Below are positions 45,192 to 53,535 of a stretch of DNA of 64,000 nucleotides, piece by piece (positions within the stretch are counted from its first letter, which is position 1; every line of letters starts with the position of its first letter). The stretch is from contig NZ_LR130817.1 of assembly GCF_900626145.1 (NCBI RefSeq), positions 1,266,985 to 1,330,984 on the forward strand, given 5' to 3'. The notes below the pieces were generated by a model. That model made no database searches, was not told where the DNA came from, and saw only the letters and a program-made list of their open reading frames with translations. Source of the stretch: Intestinimonas timonensis. Lineage in GTDB: Bacteria > Bacillota > Clostridia > Oscillospirales > Oscillospiraceae. A program made the translations under genes and the position numbers.

Positions 45192-45435
45192 ATTTTGTCT
45201 ACTTTCCACAACCTGCACAACGCGTCCCTTTGGCTTTTCGGCGCCGTCCACAAATGGCCCCACCTGTTTTTCTTTAAAAATAATATCAAAAAGCTCCACT
45301 ATTCAACATTTTTCTATTATTTTTTCAGTATTTTATTTCCATTGGCCCTTTTACATGGAAACCAGCTGATCCACTGTTCAGACGCAGGCCATCGCGAGAA
45401 TACACTGCCCGTCCTGTATAGACAGGTTTCTTTTC
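45192..45435. other. AT-rich spacer at the chromosome / mobile-region boundary
   Basis: No coding frame, tRNA or recognisable attachment repeat is seen. Base composition drops sharply from the GC-rich operon to AT-rich DNA. A 5-bp hairpin with a T-rich tail (CCTGT/ACAGG near 45413-45435) is the only structure. Confidence 0.4.
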
Positions 45436-45612
45436 CTATGAATGTTTCATATTAGGCTCTCCAATCAGAGCCAGATACTCCGGCACCGCACGGCGGTCAA
45501 TCAGGATTTTCCCCCGGCCAGCCCAATGGCGGTTGCTTTCCGCTTTTTTGAGCCCGGAGATCCAGTATTCATCCCCGTTTTCTATATCGACATACCAAAC
45601 AAAAGCAGGCAT
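45436..45612 (-). CDS. small protein or C-terminal fragment, unknown
   Basis: 58 codons starting MPAFVWYVDIENGDEYWISG and containing SNRHWAGRGKILID. The composition looks like real coding, and the frame continues upstream to about 45640, where it meets the maturase remnant of the opposite strand. It is therefore either a small gene or a truncated one. No family assigned. Confidence 0.4.
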   Translation of the reverse strand: MPAFVWYVDIENGDEYWISGLKKAESNRHWAGRGKILIDRRAVPEYLALIGEPNMKHS

Positions 45613-45649
45613 AAAGCGCCGCAGCTTCGCAAGGTTTATGGACTGCAAA

Positions 45650-45841
45650 AATACAGACCTCTGGACAGATAAAATCATAGACTTTGCAATCGCACACGTC
45701 GGTTCCAGAACGTCATTCGACGATAGGCTGTCCGCCCGTGTGTGTGAGCTGTGCGGAAAAACCAATGTACCGCTGGAAATACACCATGTAAATAAAGTGA
45801 AGAACCTCAAAGGAAAACAGCTGTGGGAACTTGCGATGATA
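45650..45841 (+). pseudogene. group II intron maturase, C-terminal HNH remnant
   Basis: The plus-strand frame reads TSFDDRLSARVCELCGKTN, then EIHHVNKVKNLKGKQLWELA, the CxxC and HH zinc/endonuclease end of group II intron reverse transcriptases. Everything before it is missing, and no intron domain V/VI follows: the frame runs straight into a VirD4 fragment. Confidence 0.7.
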
Positions 45842-46209
45842 AACACGCGGAGACAATTCTCGGAAATATGGACGGCGTGGTATTCCTGGGAGGCCGTGAG
45901 GCCAGCACCATCAAGGAAATATCGGAAAACTGGCTGGGGAAAGCCACCATCTCCATGCAGACCGACAGCCGCTCCCGTGGGCAGTCGGAAAGCTATAGTC
46001 AAAATAACCAGCGGCTGGGCCGTGAGCTGATGACACCCAGCGAGCTGGCTACCATGCCCGGGGACAAGTGCATTTTACAGCTTCGGGGCCTGCCCCCGTT
46101 CTACTCCCCGAAGTATGATCTGAAAAAGCACCCGAATTATAAATACACGGCTGAAGCCGACAAACAGAAAAACGCTTTTGACCTCGACAAGCTCATACAG
46201 AGCGGTTGA
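45841..46209 (+). pseudogene. VirD4/TraG coupling protein, C-terminal fragment
   Basis: About 122 codons matching the end of the conjugative coupling ATPase: KHAETILGNMDGVVFLGGREASTIKEIS, then ELMTPSELATMPGDKCILQLRGLPPF. The nucleotide-binding part is absent, so the protein cannot power DNA transfer. The left edge is the junction with the maturase remnant at about 45841. Confidence 0.75.
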
Positions 46210-46223
46210 TCTGTGAAATCCTG

Positions 46224-46358
46224 ATGGCGTTGGAACAGAACGCCGTCAACATGGGTATGGAGTACGACGATTTCCAGAAGGCTATGGGCGGTGATCTTTC
46301 CAAGGCCGCCAAAAAGGAATGGTATTTGCGGCACAAGGACAGGGGCATGGAACCATAA
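46224..46358 (+). CDS. small unknown ICE protein downstream of virD4
   Basis: 44 codons, MALEQNAVNMGMEYDDFQKAM, ending RHKDRGMEP. The frame starts at the tail of the VirD4 fragment; a TTG at 46206 overlapping the VirD4 stop is an alternative start. The overlap argues that this was part of the conjugation operon. Confidence 0.4.
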   Translation: MALEQNAVNMGMEYDDFQKAMGGDLSKAAKKEWYLRHKDRGMEP

Positions 46359-46448
46359 CCAATGTGCGGCACAAGAGAAAAACAGAAAAAGTTGATACCC
46401 GTCGATAAAAGTCGCTTGAAAAAGTTTGCAGTTCACATCAAAACTCCC

Positions 46449-46477
46449 TTGAAAAAGTTGCCGTTTTCGGATATACT
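46449..46477 (+). promoter_or_regulatory. promoter of the ATPase gene
   Basis: TTGAAA (46449-46454), 17 bases, TATACT (46472-46477). The 12-mer CTTGAAAAAGTT at 46448-46459 is repeated at 46415-46426, 33 bases upstream (three helical turns), possibly operator repeats. Confidence 0.5.
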
Positions 46478-46510
46478 GGAATAGAACAGAATAAGGGAGG
46501 CGAAACTGTC

Positions 46511-47830
46511 ATGCTGAAAAGGAAAATTGAGCAGAAACTGATCGACTGGAAAAACACAGAAAATCGCAAGCCATTGATTATCAAGGGCTGCCGGCAGTGC
46601 GGCAAGACATTTTCTGTCCTTGACTTTGCAAAGAAAAACTATAAAAATGTTGTGTACCTGAATTTTTTTGAAAATCCATACTATGCCTCTGTATTTGCTG
46701 GGTCTCTGGAAGTGGACACAATCGTGATGATGCTGTCCGCCCTGCTGGGCAGCGAGGCGGTGTTTGAAAGCGGAAGTACAGTCTTGATCCTGGACGAGAT
46801 TCAGGAGTGCCCGGAGGCCCGGACCGCCCTGAAATTTTTCCGAATTGATGGACGCTATGATGTGATAGGCACCGGCTCTCTGCTGGGTGTGAAGGGGTAT
46901 GGAAAAGAACCGAAATCTGTTCCAGTCGGATCGGAAACGGTGATTGATATGTACCCTCTGGATTTTGAAGAATTTCTGTGGGCCAATGGGATTGCTGACC
47001 CTGTAATTGATATGTTAAAGAAGTGCTTGCAGAAAGAGACGCCTGTCCCGGAGGCCCTGCACAACCGTATGAAGCAGCTGCTCCTGCAATATGTGGTTGT
47101 CGGAGGTATGCCGGATGCCGTACAGACCTTTGTAGATACGAAGCAGATGGGTGAGGTGCTGCAAATCCAGCGCGATATTGTCCGCTCCTATGAGGACGAT
47201 ATGGTGAAGTACGCCGAGAAGAAGGATAAATCACGAATCAAGGAGTGTTTTCAGTCTATCCCGAAGCAGCTCAGTAAAGAAAACAAGAAATTTCAATACT
47301 CCGTTGTCAAAAAAGGTTCAACCGCATCAAAATATGCCGGGAGCCTCCAATGGATCGAGGATGCCGGTATCATTGTCCGCTGCTATAATCTGAGCATTAC
47401 GGAACTGCCCTTGGATGGGAACGCCGAGGAAGATATATTCAAGGTGTATATGCGGGACTGCGGCCTTTTTGTCAGTATGCTGGAGGATGGCACACAGTAC
47501 GACATCCTGCAAGGAAATCTTTACGGCTATAAAGGCGCGATTTTTGAAAATCTGATTGCGGATGTTTTCGGTAAGATGGGACGAAAACTCTACTATTTCC
47601 ACAAAGACAGCGGTTTGGAAGTGGACTTTGTGATCCGTTATAAAGGACAATGCACATTGGTGGAGGTCAAAGCGTCCACAGGGAATACGAAAAGCACCAG
47701 AACGATTCTGCGCCATCCTGAAAAGTACCATGTCAGCCAGGCAATCAAGCTGGGGGACTACAATGTAGGACGCACCGAACAGCTTCTCACACTCCCGCTG
47801 TATATGGCGTTCCTGCTGAAAGAACTGTGA
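46511..47830 (+). CDS. AAA ATPase with C-terminal DUF4143
   Basis: A 439-residue protein: N-terminal P-loop IIKGCRQCGKTFSVLDFA, Walker B STVLILDEIQECPEA, sensor VIGTGSLLGV, then a C-terminal DUF4143 nuclease-like domain near 330-400 with LEVDFVIRYKGQCTLVEVKAS, which has the D-ExK spacing of PD-(D/E)XK folds. Widespread in Clostridia and Bacteroides; role unproven, suspected in DNA processing or conflict systems. It has its own promoter and terminator, so it is a stand-alone cargo gene. Confidence 0.85.
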   Translation: MLKRKIEQKLIDWKNTENRKPLIIKGCRQCGKTFSVLDFAKKNYKNVVYLNFFENPYYASVFAGSLEVDTIVMMLSALLGSEAVFESGSTVLILDEIQECPEARTALKFFRIDGRYDVIGTGSLLGVKGYGKEPKSVPVGSETVIDMYPLDFEEFLWANGIADPVIDMLKKCLQKETPVPEALHNRMKQLLLQYVVVGGMPDAVQTFVDTKQMGEVLQIQRDIVRSYEDDMVKYAEKKDKSRIKECFQSIPKQLSKENKKFQYSVVKKGSTASKYAGSLQWIEDAGIIVRCYNLSITELPLDGNAEEDIFKVYMRDCGLFVSMLEDGTQYDILQGNLYGYKGAIFENLIADVFGKMGRKLYYFHKDSGLEVDFVIRYKGQCTLVEVKASTGNTKSTRTILRHPEKYHVSQAIKLGDYNVGRTEQLLTLPLYMAFLLKEL

Positions 47831-47863
47831 GCGGATAGCTCAAACCTGAATATGTCCAATGCG

Positions 47864-47893
47864 AAAGGCAGTCCATTGAGGACTGCCTTTTTT
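47864..47893 (+). terminator. terminator of the ATPase gene
   Basis: AAAGGCAGTCC (47864-47874) and GGACTGCCTTT (47880-47890) make a perfect stem, followed by more T residues. Confidence 0.85.
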
Positions 47894-47954
47894 GCTGCCC
47901 TGCGGCATCAAACAAATCAAACAACCGGCCGCCCGGTTTGAGAAAGGATATTGG

Positions 47955-48281
47955 ATGAACACAGTAACAACGAGTTATAAGCACAACGGGGTGCCGGTGT
48001 CTATCCCCAGAGGTTCCTATGGCGTGACCCGCCTGACGGCCCGGCTGTATGAGTACCCCAAAGGGCATCCCTGCCGGGGGTGCCCTTTTACTTTACGGAC
48101 TTCCGTTCCGTCCTGTATGTTCCCCAGCCGAAAGGACGGCGGGTGCCTCTGGTACGATCTGAAGCGGAAGAAGCGCCCGCCCCTGCCGCACACCTATCCC
48201 CAGAATCAGGCGGCGGCGGAACGGATTTTTGATTTCATTGAAGTTCTCAAAAAGGTGATGAAACAAAAAGGTTACTCGTAA
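47955..48281 (+). CDS. cysteine-containing protein of unknown function
   Basis: 108 residues starting MNTVTTSYKHNGVPVSIPRG. Cysteines in PCRGCPFTLRTSVPSC and GGCLWYD may form a small zinc site. AAAGGA precedes the ATG. No family recognised; found between an ATPase and a membrane gene in the mobile block. The next gene follows after 17 bases. Confidence 0.5.
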   Translation: MNTVTTSYKHNGVPVSIPRGSYGVTRLTARLYEYPKGHPCRGCPFTLRTSVPSCMFPSRKDGGCLWYDLKRKKRPPLPHTYPQNQAAAERIFDFIEVLKKVMKQKGYS

Positions 48282-48298
48282 AAAAGGAGGATTGCCGG

Positions 48299-48661
48299 TT
48301 GCGGAGTAAAACAGATTTTTACCGGCTGTTCTTTGAACAGCTCGCCCGAAAGGGCTTTGATGTAAAGCGGTCCCAATCTTCGGATTATATTGCGGACATC
48401 TACTATAAAAATCAGCTTGTGGCCTACTTCTCCAAGGCGGATACGGTGATCCAGAACCCGTTTGTCGCTGTAAAGGATATCAGCACATTCTGCGCCTTGT
48501 GGGGTGTGTTCCAACTCATTGTCGGTCCCAGACATAACGGGGTGATTGTCCTTATTCTGGCGTTCCTGATTTCTCCCTATGGCCTGCCAATGGCCGCCAT
48601 CTGGCTGCTGGGCAAAGTGCAGGATTTGAAATTTGCGATTCAAGATAAAATTTATGGGTAA
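48299..48661 (+). CDS. small putative membrane protein, unknown
   Basis: 120 residues: an N-terminal soluble part with a nuclease-like look (FFEQLARKGFDVKRSQSSDYIADIYYKN), then two hydrophobic segments (FCALWGVFQLIVG and VIVLILAFLISPYGLPMAAIWLLG). The start codon is TTG with AAGGAGG upstream. Function unknown. Confidence 0.5.
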   Translation: MRSKTDFYRLFFEQLARKGFDVKRSQSSDYIADIYYKNQLVAYFSKADTVIQNPFVAVKDISTFCALWGVFQLIVGPRHNGVIVLILAFLISPYGLPMAAIWLLGKVQDLKFAIQDKIYG

Positions 48662-48680
48662 AGTATGCCGCCGGTGCTAT

Positions 48681-48709
48681 TTTACTTTCCCCTAAAAATA
48701 GGATATACT
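48681..48709 (+). promoter_or_regulatory. promoter of the yhcG-like cassette
   Basis: TTTACT (48681-48686), 17 bases, TATACT (48704-48709), about 60 bases before the nuclease gene. Confidence 0.45.
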
Positions 48710-48767
48710 AATAAAGGAATATGCTCTGCCGCCATGTGCGGACAGTTTTTAGAGAAGGAGGGCGTGT

Positions 48768-49808
48768 ATGGAAAATCAATTAACTCCAAACAGCTCCATC
48801 ATTCTGGAAATCCGGGAACTGCTGGAGAACGCCAGAAAAAATGTGGCACAGCAGGTCAATACACAGCTTTTGACAACCTACTGGAACATTGGCCGGATTA
48901 TCGTGGAGTATGAACAGCAAAATCAGATTCGCGCAGATTATGGAAAACAAACCTTAAGGGAACTTTCCAAAGAGCTGACACGGGAATTTGGAAAAGGTTT
49001 TTCTCGTTCTAATTTGCAAAATATGCGGGCATTTTATCTTGCTTATGAAAAATGCCAGACAGTGTCTGGCAAATTGTCCTGGTCCCATTACTGTGAACTT
49101 TTGAGTATTACGGATGAGAACAAACGCAGCTTTTACGAGAAAGAATCTATCAATTCGGGCTGGTCAGTTCGGGAGCTGAAACGGCAGATTGACAGCTCGC
49201 TGTATGAACGGCTGCTACTTTCCAGCGGAGATGTGAATAAAGAAAAGGTCCTCTCTCTGGCGCAGAAAGGAATTGAAATCAATCAGCCAGCTGACATCAT
49301 CCGTGATCCCTATGTGTTCGAGTTTTTGGGTGTGCCGGAGAACAAACCCATATTGGAAAGCGATTTGGAAAAAGCTCTTGTCGTACAGATTGAAAAGTTT
49401 CTTTTGGAACTTGGGCGAGGCTTCATGTTTGTTGGAACCCAGCAGCGCGTGACCCTGAACAATACCCACTACTATGTGGACATGGTATTTTACAACAAAA
49501 TTCTCCGTGCTTATGTACTGATTGAACTGAAAACGAAAAAACTGACACCAGAGGCTGCCGGTCAGCTCAATATGTACTTAAACTACTATGCGGCAGAAGT
49601 CAACGACCCTGACGATAACCCGCCTATCGGTATTATCCTCTGTACGGAAAAAGACAGCATCGCGGCGGAATATGCCTTGGGCGGTCTGTCCAACAATATC
49701 TTCGCATCCCGGTATGTTCTCTATATGCCGGACAAAGAACAGCTGATTGCTCAGGTAGAGGCTGTCTTGAAAAACTGGCACGAAAAGAAAGATAACTGCC
49801 ATGACTGA
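48768..49808 (+). CDS. YhcG-type PD-(D/E)XK nuclease-domain protein (DUF1016)
   Basis: 346 residues. The N-terminal DUF1016 part includes LLTTYWNIGRIIVEYEQQ and LSKELTREFGKGFSRSNLQN; the C-terminal nuclease part has YYVDMVFYN and LIELKTKKLTPEAAGQL, that is the D and ExK of a PD-(D/E)XK site. Homologues occur in restriction loci and mobile elements; the exact role is open. It overlaps the next gene by eight bases, forming a two-gene cassette with its own promoter and terminator. Confidence 0.85.
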   Translation: MENQLTPNSSIILEIRELLENARKNVAQQVNTQLLTTYWNIGRIIVEYEQQNQIRADYGKQTLRELSKELTREFGKGFSRSNLQNMRAFYLAYEKCQTVSGKLSWSHYCELLSITDENKRSFYEKESINSGWSVRELKRQIDSSLYERLLLSSGDVNKEKVLSLAQKGIEINQPADIIRDPYVFEFLGVPENKPILESDLEKALVVQIEKFLLELGRGFMFVGTQQRVTLNNTHYYVDMVFYNKILRAYVLIELKTKKLTPEAAGQLNMYLNYYAAEVNDPDDNPPIGIILCTEKDSIAAEYALGGLSNNIFASRYVLYMPDKEQLIAQVEAVLKNWHEKKDNCHD

Positions 49809-50229
49809 AAAAGAACTGATTGGAAAAGTACATTCAGCGGTCTATCATCAATGCCAGCGCCGTGGTTATGCGACTCCGGTAGATGTACTGATGGAGGTCG
49901 GTGTCCTGCCAAAACAGAAATATGAGGACTGGCGGTTTGGGCGGATTGATTATCTGGAACGGGTATGTACTGTCAATCTGCGCAAACTCTCATTCATCAT
50001 GCACCAGATGCGGGTGTACGCACAGAAAACTGGCTTAAAACCCTCCTTCTGTTACTACAAGCAGTGGGGTGTAAAAAAGAAAAATGGGCAGAGACACAAG
50101 CCAGTGATTCCGCTGCGGTTCAGCAAAAGCGGAAATCTGGAAATTGAGAAATGGTATGCAACTCATTTTGTGGATACCAAACGGATTGCACTCTTAAAAG
50201 CACAGCAGCCTGTTGAAAATTTAGATTAG
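49801..50229 (+). CDS. YhcG-partner protein, unknown
   Basis: 142 residues, basic, starting MTEKELIGKVHSAVYHQCQR and containing QKYEDWRFGRIDYLERVC and FCYYKQWGVKKKNGQRH. No family recognised. It overlaps the nuclease gene, so the two should be made together. Its stop codon TAG is made by the IS5 insertion: the T and A belong to the duplicated target and the G is the first base of the element. Without the element the codon would read TAA, so the protein is unchanged. Confidence 0.6.
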   Translation: MTEKELIGKVHSAVYHQCQRRGYATPVDVLMEVGVLPKQKYEDWRFGRIDYLERVCTVNLRKLSFIMHQMRVYAQKTGLKPSFCYYKQWGVKKKNGQRHKPVIPLRFSKSGNLEIEKWYATHFVDTKRIALLKAQQPVENLD

Positions 50230-51074
50230 GGCTTGTTTGAAAAAAGGCGGAGATTGTGCTAAAGCAACAAAATAGCGATGGAGGCAAGATACACAAAGGC
50301 TAGGAAGGAAGCATCCGACTTGTCATATCTGGTGGCGATTCTGCGAAACCACTTGATTTTCTGGAAAAAACACTCCACCAGATGGCGTTCTTTATACAGA
50401 TGCCAGTCAACCGGCCAGGGATCGGAAACGTTGCTTTGCGGCGGGATCACATAGCTGGCCCCGTGCGCTGAGATATATTCCCGAATCGTCCGGGCACCAT
50501 AGGCCCGGTCTGCCAGCACGGCACTCCCGCCGATTCTGACCTTTTTCAGCAGTTCAACAGCGTGAACCGAATCGTGGTCATTTCCAGCGGAGAGAAGGAA
50601 CTCCACCGGGTTTCCCAGACCGTCTACGACAGCGTGGAGCTTTGTGTTCCACCCGCCTTTGGTACGGCCAACCGCCTTATCCGCCGTTTTTTCCCCGCCA
50701 TTTGCGCTTTCATGCACCTTTACGCAAGTGGAGTCCATGCTCAGGTTCTCCATATCCGCGTCCGCAGACAGTGTGTGGAATACCGCTTCCAGAGTGCCCT
50801 CATTCCGCCATTTGGCGAATCTTGCGTATATAGACTGCCAAGGACCATAGGTCGCCGGCAGCTCACGCCACTGCGCACCGCTCCGGACGATCCAGAGCAT
50901 TCCGTTGAGCATGATCCCGTTATCCTTCCGGGGACGACCCCGCTTTCCCGTTTCTTCCGGTGGCAGCAGCGGCTTGATTCGTTCCCATTGTTCTTTTGTT
51001 AATTCATATCGTTTCATGCTCATAGCTTCGCATAACTTGGTTTCTTGTGCAACTTTTATTTTTCAAACAAGGCC
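50229..51074 (-). mobile_element. IS5-family insertion sequence, complete
   Basis: An 846-bp element with 16-bp terminal repeats, GGGCTTGTTTGAAAAA at the left end and the inverse of GGCCTTGTTTGAAAAA at the right (one mismatch). It is flanked by TA on both sides (50227-50228 and 51075-51076), the target duplication of the IS427-type subgroup. It sits between a gene stop codon and that gene's terminator. Confidence 0.9.
50259..51023 (-). CDS. IS5-family transposase (DDE)
   Basis: A single 254-residue frame. Start DUF4096-like KEQWERIKPLLPPEETGKRG and LWIVRSGAQWRELPATYGPW; catalytic residues in SMDSTCVKVHESANG (D), VLADRAYGA (D) and LVECFFQKIKWFRRIATRYDK (E). Many relatives need a frameshift to join two frames; this copy is uninterrupted. 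Confidence 0.93.
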   Translation of the reverse strand: MSMKRYELTKEQWERIKPLLPPEETGKRGRPRKDNGIMLNGMLWIVRSGAQWRELPATYGPWQSIYARFAKWRNEGTLEAVFHTLSADADMENLSMDSTCVKVHESANGGEKTADKAVGRTKGGWNTKLHAVVDGLGNPVEFLLSAGNDHDSVHAVELLKKVRIGGSAVLADRAYGARTIREYISAHGASYVIPPQSNVSDPWPVDWHLYKERHLVECFFQKIKWFRRIATRYDKSDASFLAFVYLASIAILLL

Positions 51075-51080
51075 TAACCA

Positions 51081-51110
51081 AAGGACAGCTCACACAGCTG
51101 TCCTTTTCTT
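51081..51110 (+). terminator. terminator of the YhcG cassette, upstream of the relaxase
   Basis: AAGGACAGCT (51081-51090) pairs with AGCTGTCCTT (51096-51105), followed by TTCTTTT. It was probably adjacent to the 142-residue gene before the IS5 insertion. Confidence 0.7.
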
Positions 51111-51130
51111 TTGGAAAGGAGGCTTCCCCT

Positions 51131-52546
51131 ATGGCAACCACACGCATCATGCCTCTGCATATCGGCAAGGGCCGCACCGAAAGTCAGGCAATCAGCGACA
51201 TCATTGATTATGTGGCAAATCCGCAAAAGACTGACAACGGGAAATTGATTACCGGCTATGGCTGTGACAGCCGAACCGCCGATGCCGAGTTTCTGCTGGC
51301 GAAGCGGCAGTATATCGCCGCCACCGGGCGGGTGCGCGGAATGGATGATGTGATCGCTTACCATGTGCGCCAATCGTTCAAACCCGGTGAGATTACACCG
51401 GAGGAAGCCAACCGCCTGGGCGTGGAATTTGCCAAGCGGTTCACCAAGGGCAATCACGCCTTTGTGGTCTGCACTCACATAGACAAATCGCACGTTCATA
51501 ATCACATCATCTGGTCGGCGGTCAATACGGATTGTGACCGAAAATTCCGCAACTTTTGGGGCAGCACCAGAGCCGTCCGACGCTTGAGCGATACCATCTG
51601 TATCGAGAACGGATTGTCCATTGTGGAGGACCCGAAACCCCACGGAAAAAGCTACAACAAGTGGCTGGGCGAACAGGCCAAGCCATCCCATCGGGAGCAG
51701 CTGCGGGTGATGATTGACCGTGCGCTGGAACAGAAACCGGCAGACTTTGATGCGCTGCTGAAGCTGCTTTCGGAAATGGGCTGTGAAGTATCCCGGCGCG
51801 GGAAAGTCATCCGGCTTAAAGCGCCCGGCTGGAAGAATGTAGCCCGCATGGATAACAAGCTGGGGGCCGGGTACAGTGAAGCGGAAATTCGTGCGGTGTT
51901 GGCCGGAGAAAAACAGCACACGCCCCGCAAAAAATCCACCGTGCAGCCGGAGCCACCCAAGGTCAATCTGCTGGTGGATATTCAGGCAAAATTACAGGCT
52001 GGGAAAGGCGCTGGGTATGCGCGCTGGGCCAAGGTTTTTAACCTGAAACAGATGGCGCAGACTGTAAATTTTCTTACCGAACATCAGCTGCTGGACTATG
52101 CGGAGCTGGCAGAAAAAGCGGCGGCAGCCACCGCCCACCACAACGAACTGTCGGCACAGATCAAGGCGGCGGAGAAACGCATGGCGGAGATCGCCGTCCT
52201 GCGAACTCATATCATCAACTATGCCAAGACCCGTGAGACCTATGTAGCCTACCGCAAGGCCGGTTATTCCCGAAAATTCCGGGAGGAACATGAGCAGGAA
52301 ATCCTGCTCCATCAGGCAGCCAAAAATGCCTTTGACGAGATGGGTGTGAAGAAGTTGCCCAAGGTTAAGGACTTGCAAGCTGAGTATGCCAAACTGCTGG
52401 AGGAAAAGAAGAAAACCTACGCCGAGTACCGGCGTTCCCGTGAAGAAATGCGGGAGCTTTTGACGGCCAAAGCGAATGTGGACCGGCTGCTGAAAATGGA
52501 CGAGGAACAGAAAAAGGAACAGGAAAAAGACCACGGCCAGCGGTGA
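51131..52546 (+). CDS. conjugative relaxase (MobA/VirD2-like)
   Basis: 471 residues, apparently intact. The N-terminal HUH-type relaxase has an early Tyr-containing part IIDYVANPQKTDNGKLITGY, and the metal-binding histidine triad in THIDKSHVHNHIIWSAVN near residue 120. The C-terminal half is helical and charged (coiled coil about 330-470). It nicks the transfer origin and pilots the strand. AAGGAGG sits before the ATG. With the coupling protein and VirB4 both broken, it could only act with partners supplied elsewhere. Confidence 0.88.
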   Translation: MATTRIMPLHIGKGRTESQAISDIIDYVANPQKTDNGKLITGYGCDSRTADAEFLLAKRQYIAATGRVRGMDDVIAYHVRQSFKPGEITPEEANRLGVEFAKRFTKGNHAFVVCTHIDKSHVHNHIIWSAVNTDCDRKFRNFWGSTRAVRRLSDTICIENGLSIVEDPKPHGKSYNKWLGEQAKPSHREQLRVMIDRALEQKPADFDALLKLLSEMGCEVSRRGKVIRLKAPGWKNVARMDNKLGAGYSEAEIRAVLAGEKQHTPRKKSTVQPEPPKVNLLVDIQAKLQAGKGAGYARWAKVFNLKQMAQTVNFLTEHQLLDYAELAEKAAAATAHHNELSAQIKAAEKRMAEIAVLRTHIINYAKTRETYVAYRKAGYSRKFREEHEQEILLHQAAKNAFDEMGVKKLPKVKDLQAEYAKLLEEKKKTYAEYRRSREEMRELLTAKANVDRLLKMDEEQKKEQEKDHGQR

Positions 52547-52733
52547 GCCGGTCATGGTCCAAAGCGTTCGCAGAACGCGCAGCCACAGAATGAATTTCTG
52601 TGTTCAAAGGGGTTTGGGGGCGCTGCCCTCAACAAGCAAAGCGGAGGGGAAAATCACGGCAGGATTTTTCCCTCTGCGGGCCGAGTGTATTAACACCGGC
52701 ATTGCTTGCCGCTTTCTTGGGGATACAAAAACA
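52547..52733. other. non-coding tail after the relaxase gene
   Basis: Nothing coding is seen. The GC-rich sequence contains repeated short motifs (GCGCAG, AAGCAAAGC) and ends at the XRE terminator. Confidence 0.35.
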
Positions 52734-52769
52734 GCCAGCGAGAGAAACTTCCAAGTTTCACTCACTGGC
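52734..52769 (-). terminator. terminator of the XRE gene
   Basis: A 17-base stem (52734-52750 with 52753-52769). As minus-strand RNA it has one G-U wobble and one mismatch, and TGTTTTT follows. Confidence 0.6.
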
Positions 52770-53126
52770 CTATTCTTTTTCAAGTTTCTTAGAAAAATCA
52801 CTCAGTTCTTCCGCCACTCCGCGTGTGTGATGCAACAGAGTTTCCCGCATTTCAGGTGGGCAGTTCAGATAGAGCATTTTCATCTCAGCTGCTTTCTCAT
52901 CTTCTTCCGTTATATCCGGCACCAGCAGAGAGTCCAAGGAAAGCGGAAGAACTTTCGCGATTGCCTTCAAAATGAGATATGACGGGTTCATTTTACCTCT
53001 CTCAATGTTTGCAATCTGCTTTGTGGAAACATGGCAGATGTCGGCAAGCCCCTGTTGCGTCAATCCCTTGCCTTTACGGGCTGCTTTTACTTTCAACCCC
53101 AGTTCTTTTAATTCGTCAATCGGCAT
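52770..53126 (-). CDS. XRE-family helix-turn-helix regulator
   Basis: 118 residues. HTH_3 domain at about 8-62: VKAARKGKGLTQQGLADICHVSTKQIANIERG, then an acidic C-terminal helix pair. Small repressors of this type control transfer or excision genes. A degenerate palindrome GGAATAACCTTATTGTTCC at 53171-53189 lies 45 bases upstream and may be its operator. Confidence 0.8.
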   Translation of the reverse strand: MPIDELKELGLKVKAARKGKGLTQQGLADICHVSTKQIANIERGKMNPSYLILKAIAKVLPLSLDSLLVPDITEEDEKAAEMKMLYLNCPPEMRETLLHHTRGVAEELSDFSKKLEKE

Positions 53127-53535
53127 AATCGTTCATCTCAATAATATTTTATCCTGCCGATTTATGACAAGGAATAACCTTATTGTTCCTGCGAACAGGC
53201 TTGATTATGCCTGTTTTTGATAGAAAGTCAGTTTCACATACTTGTTGCGGGCAGAAGGATAAGGTATGATAAAGTGGTAAGTATCTTATGTGAGAACAAA
53301 ATGAAAAACTTTTTTGATTCTTAGGACATTTCTGCAACATTTCAGTTTTAAGATAAGTGACACAGACAAAAAAGAGAGTCTAATGGTATGAAGTCAAGAG
53401 GGTGATGGCAGGAAAAATCGAGAATAAATGCAGGAAAACAGTTGCGTAAGCAGAAAAAAGGCAACACCAACCTAAGCCCTGCCCCCTAAGATTTTTTGAA
53501 ACAGGGCGGGAGCGCCAGAGCTGCGAGTGGTGTAC
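53127..53535. other. AT-rich non-coding stretch beside the IS110 element
   Basis: About 400 bases without a convincing frame. It contains a 7-bp hairpin with a T run (AACAGGC/GCCTGTT at 53194-53215) and GCCCTG/CAGGGC pairing near 53478-53510. The right part probably belongs to the IS110 end after the transposase. Confidence 0.4.

Noticed and set aside
45051..45440. A tRNA or attachment site at the edge of the mobile block
   Set aside because: No cloverleaf or repeated core is visible; the boundary appears to be eroded.
46511..50229. A recognised anti-phage system made of the AAA/DUF4143 and YhcG genes
   Set aside because: The genes have separate promoters and terminators and do not match a defence system I can name; only a hypothesis is justified.
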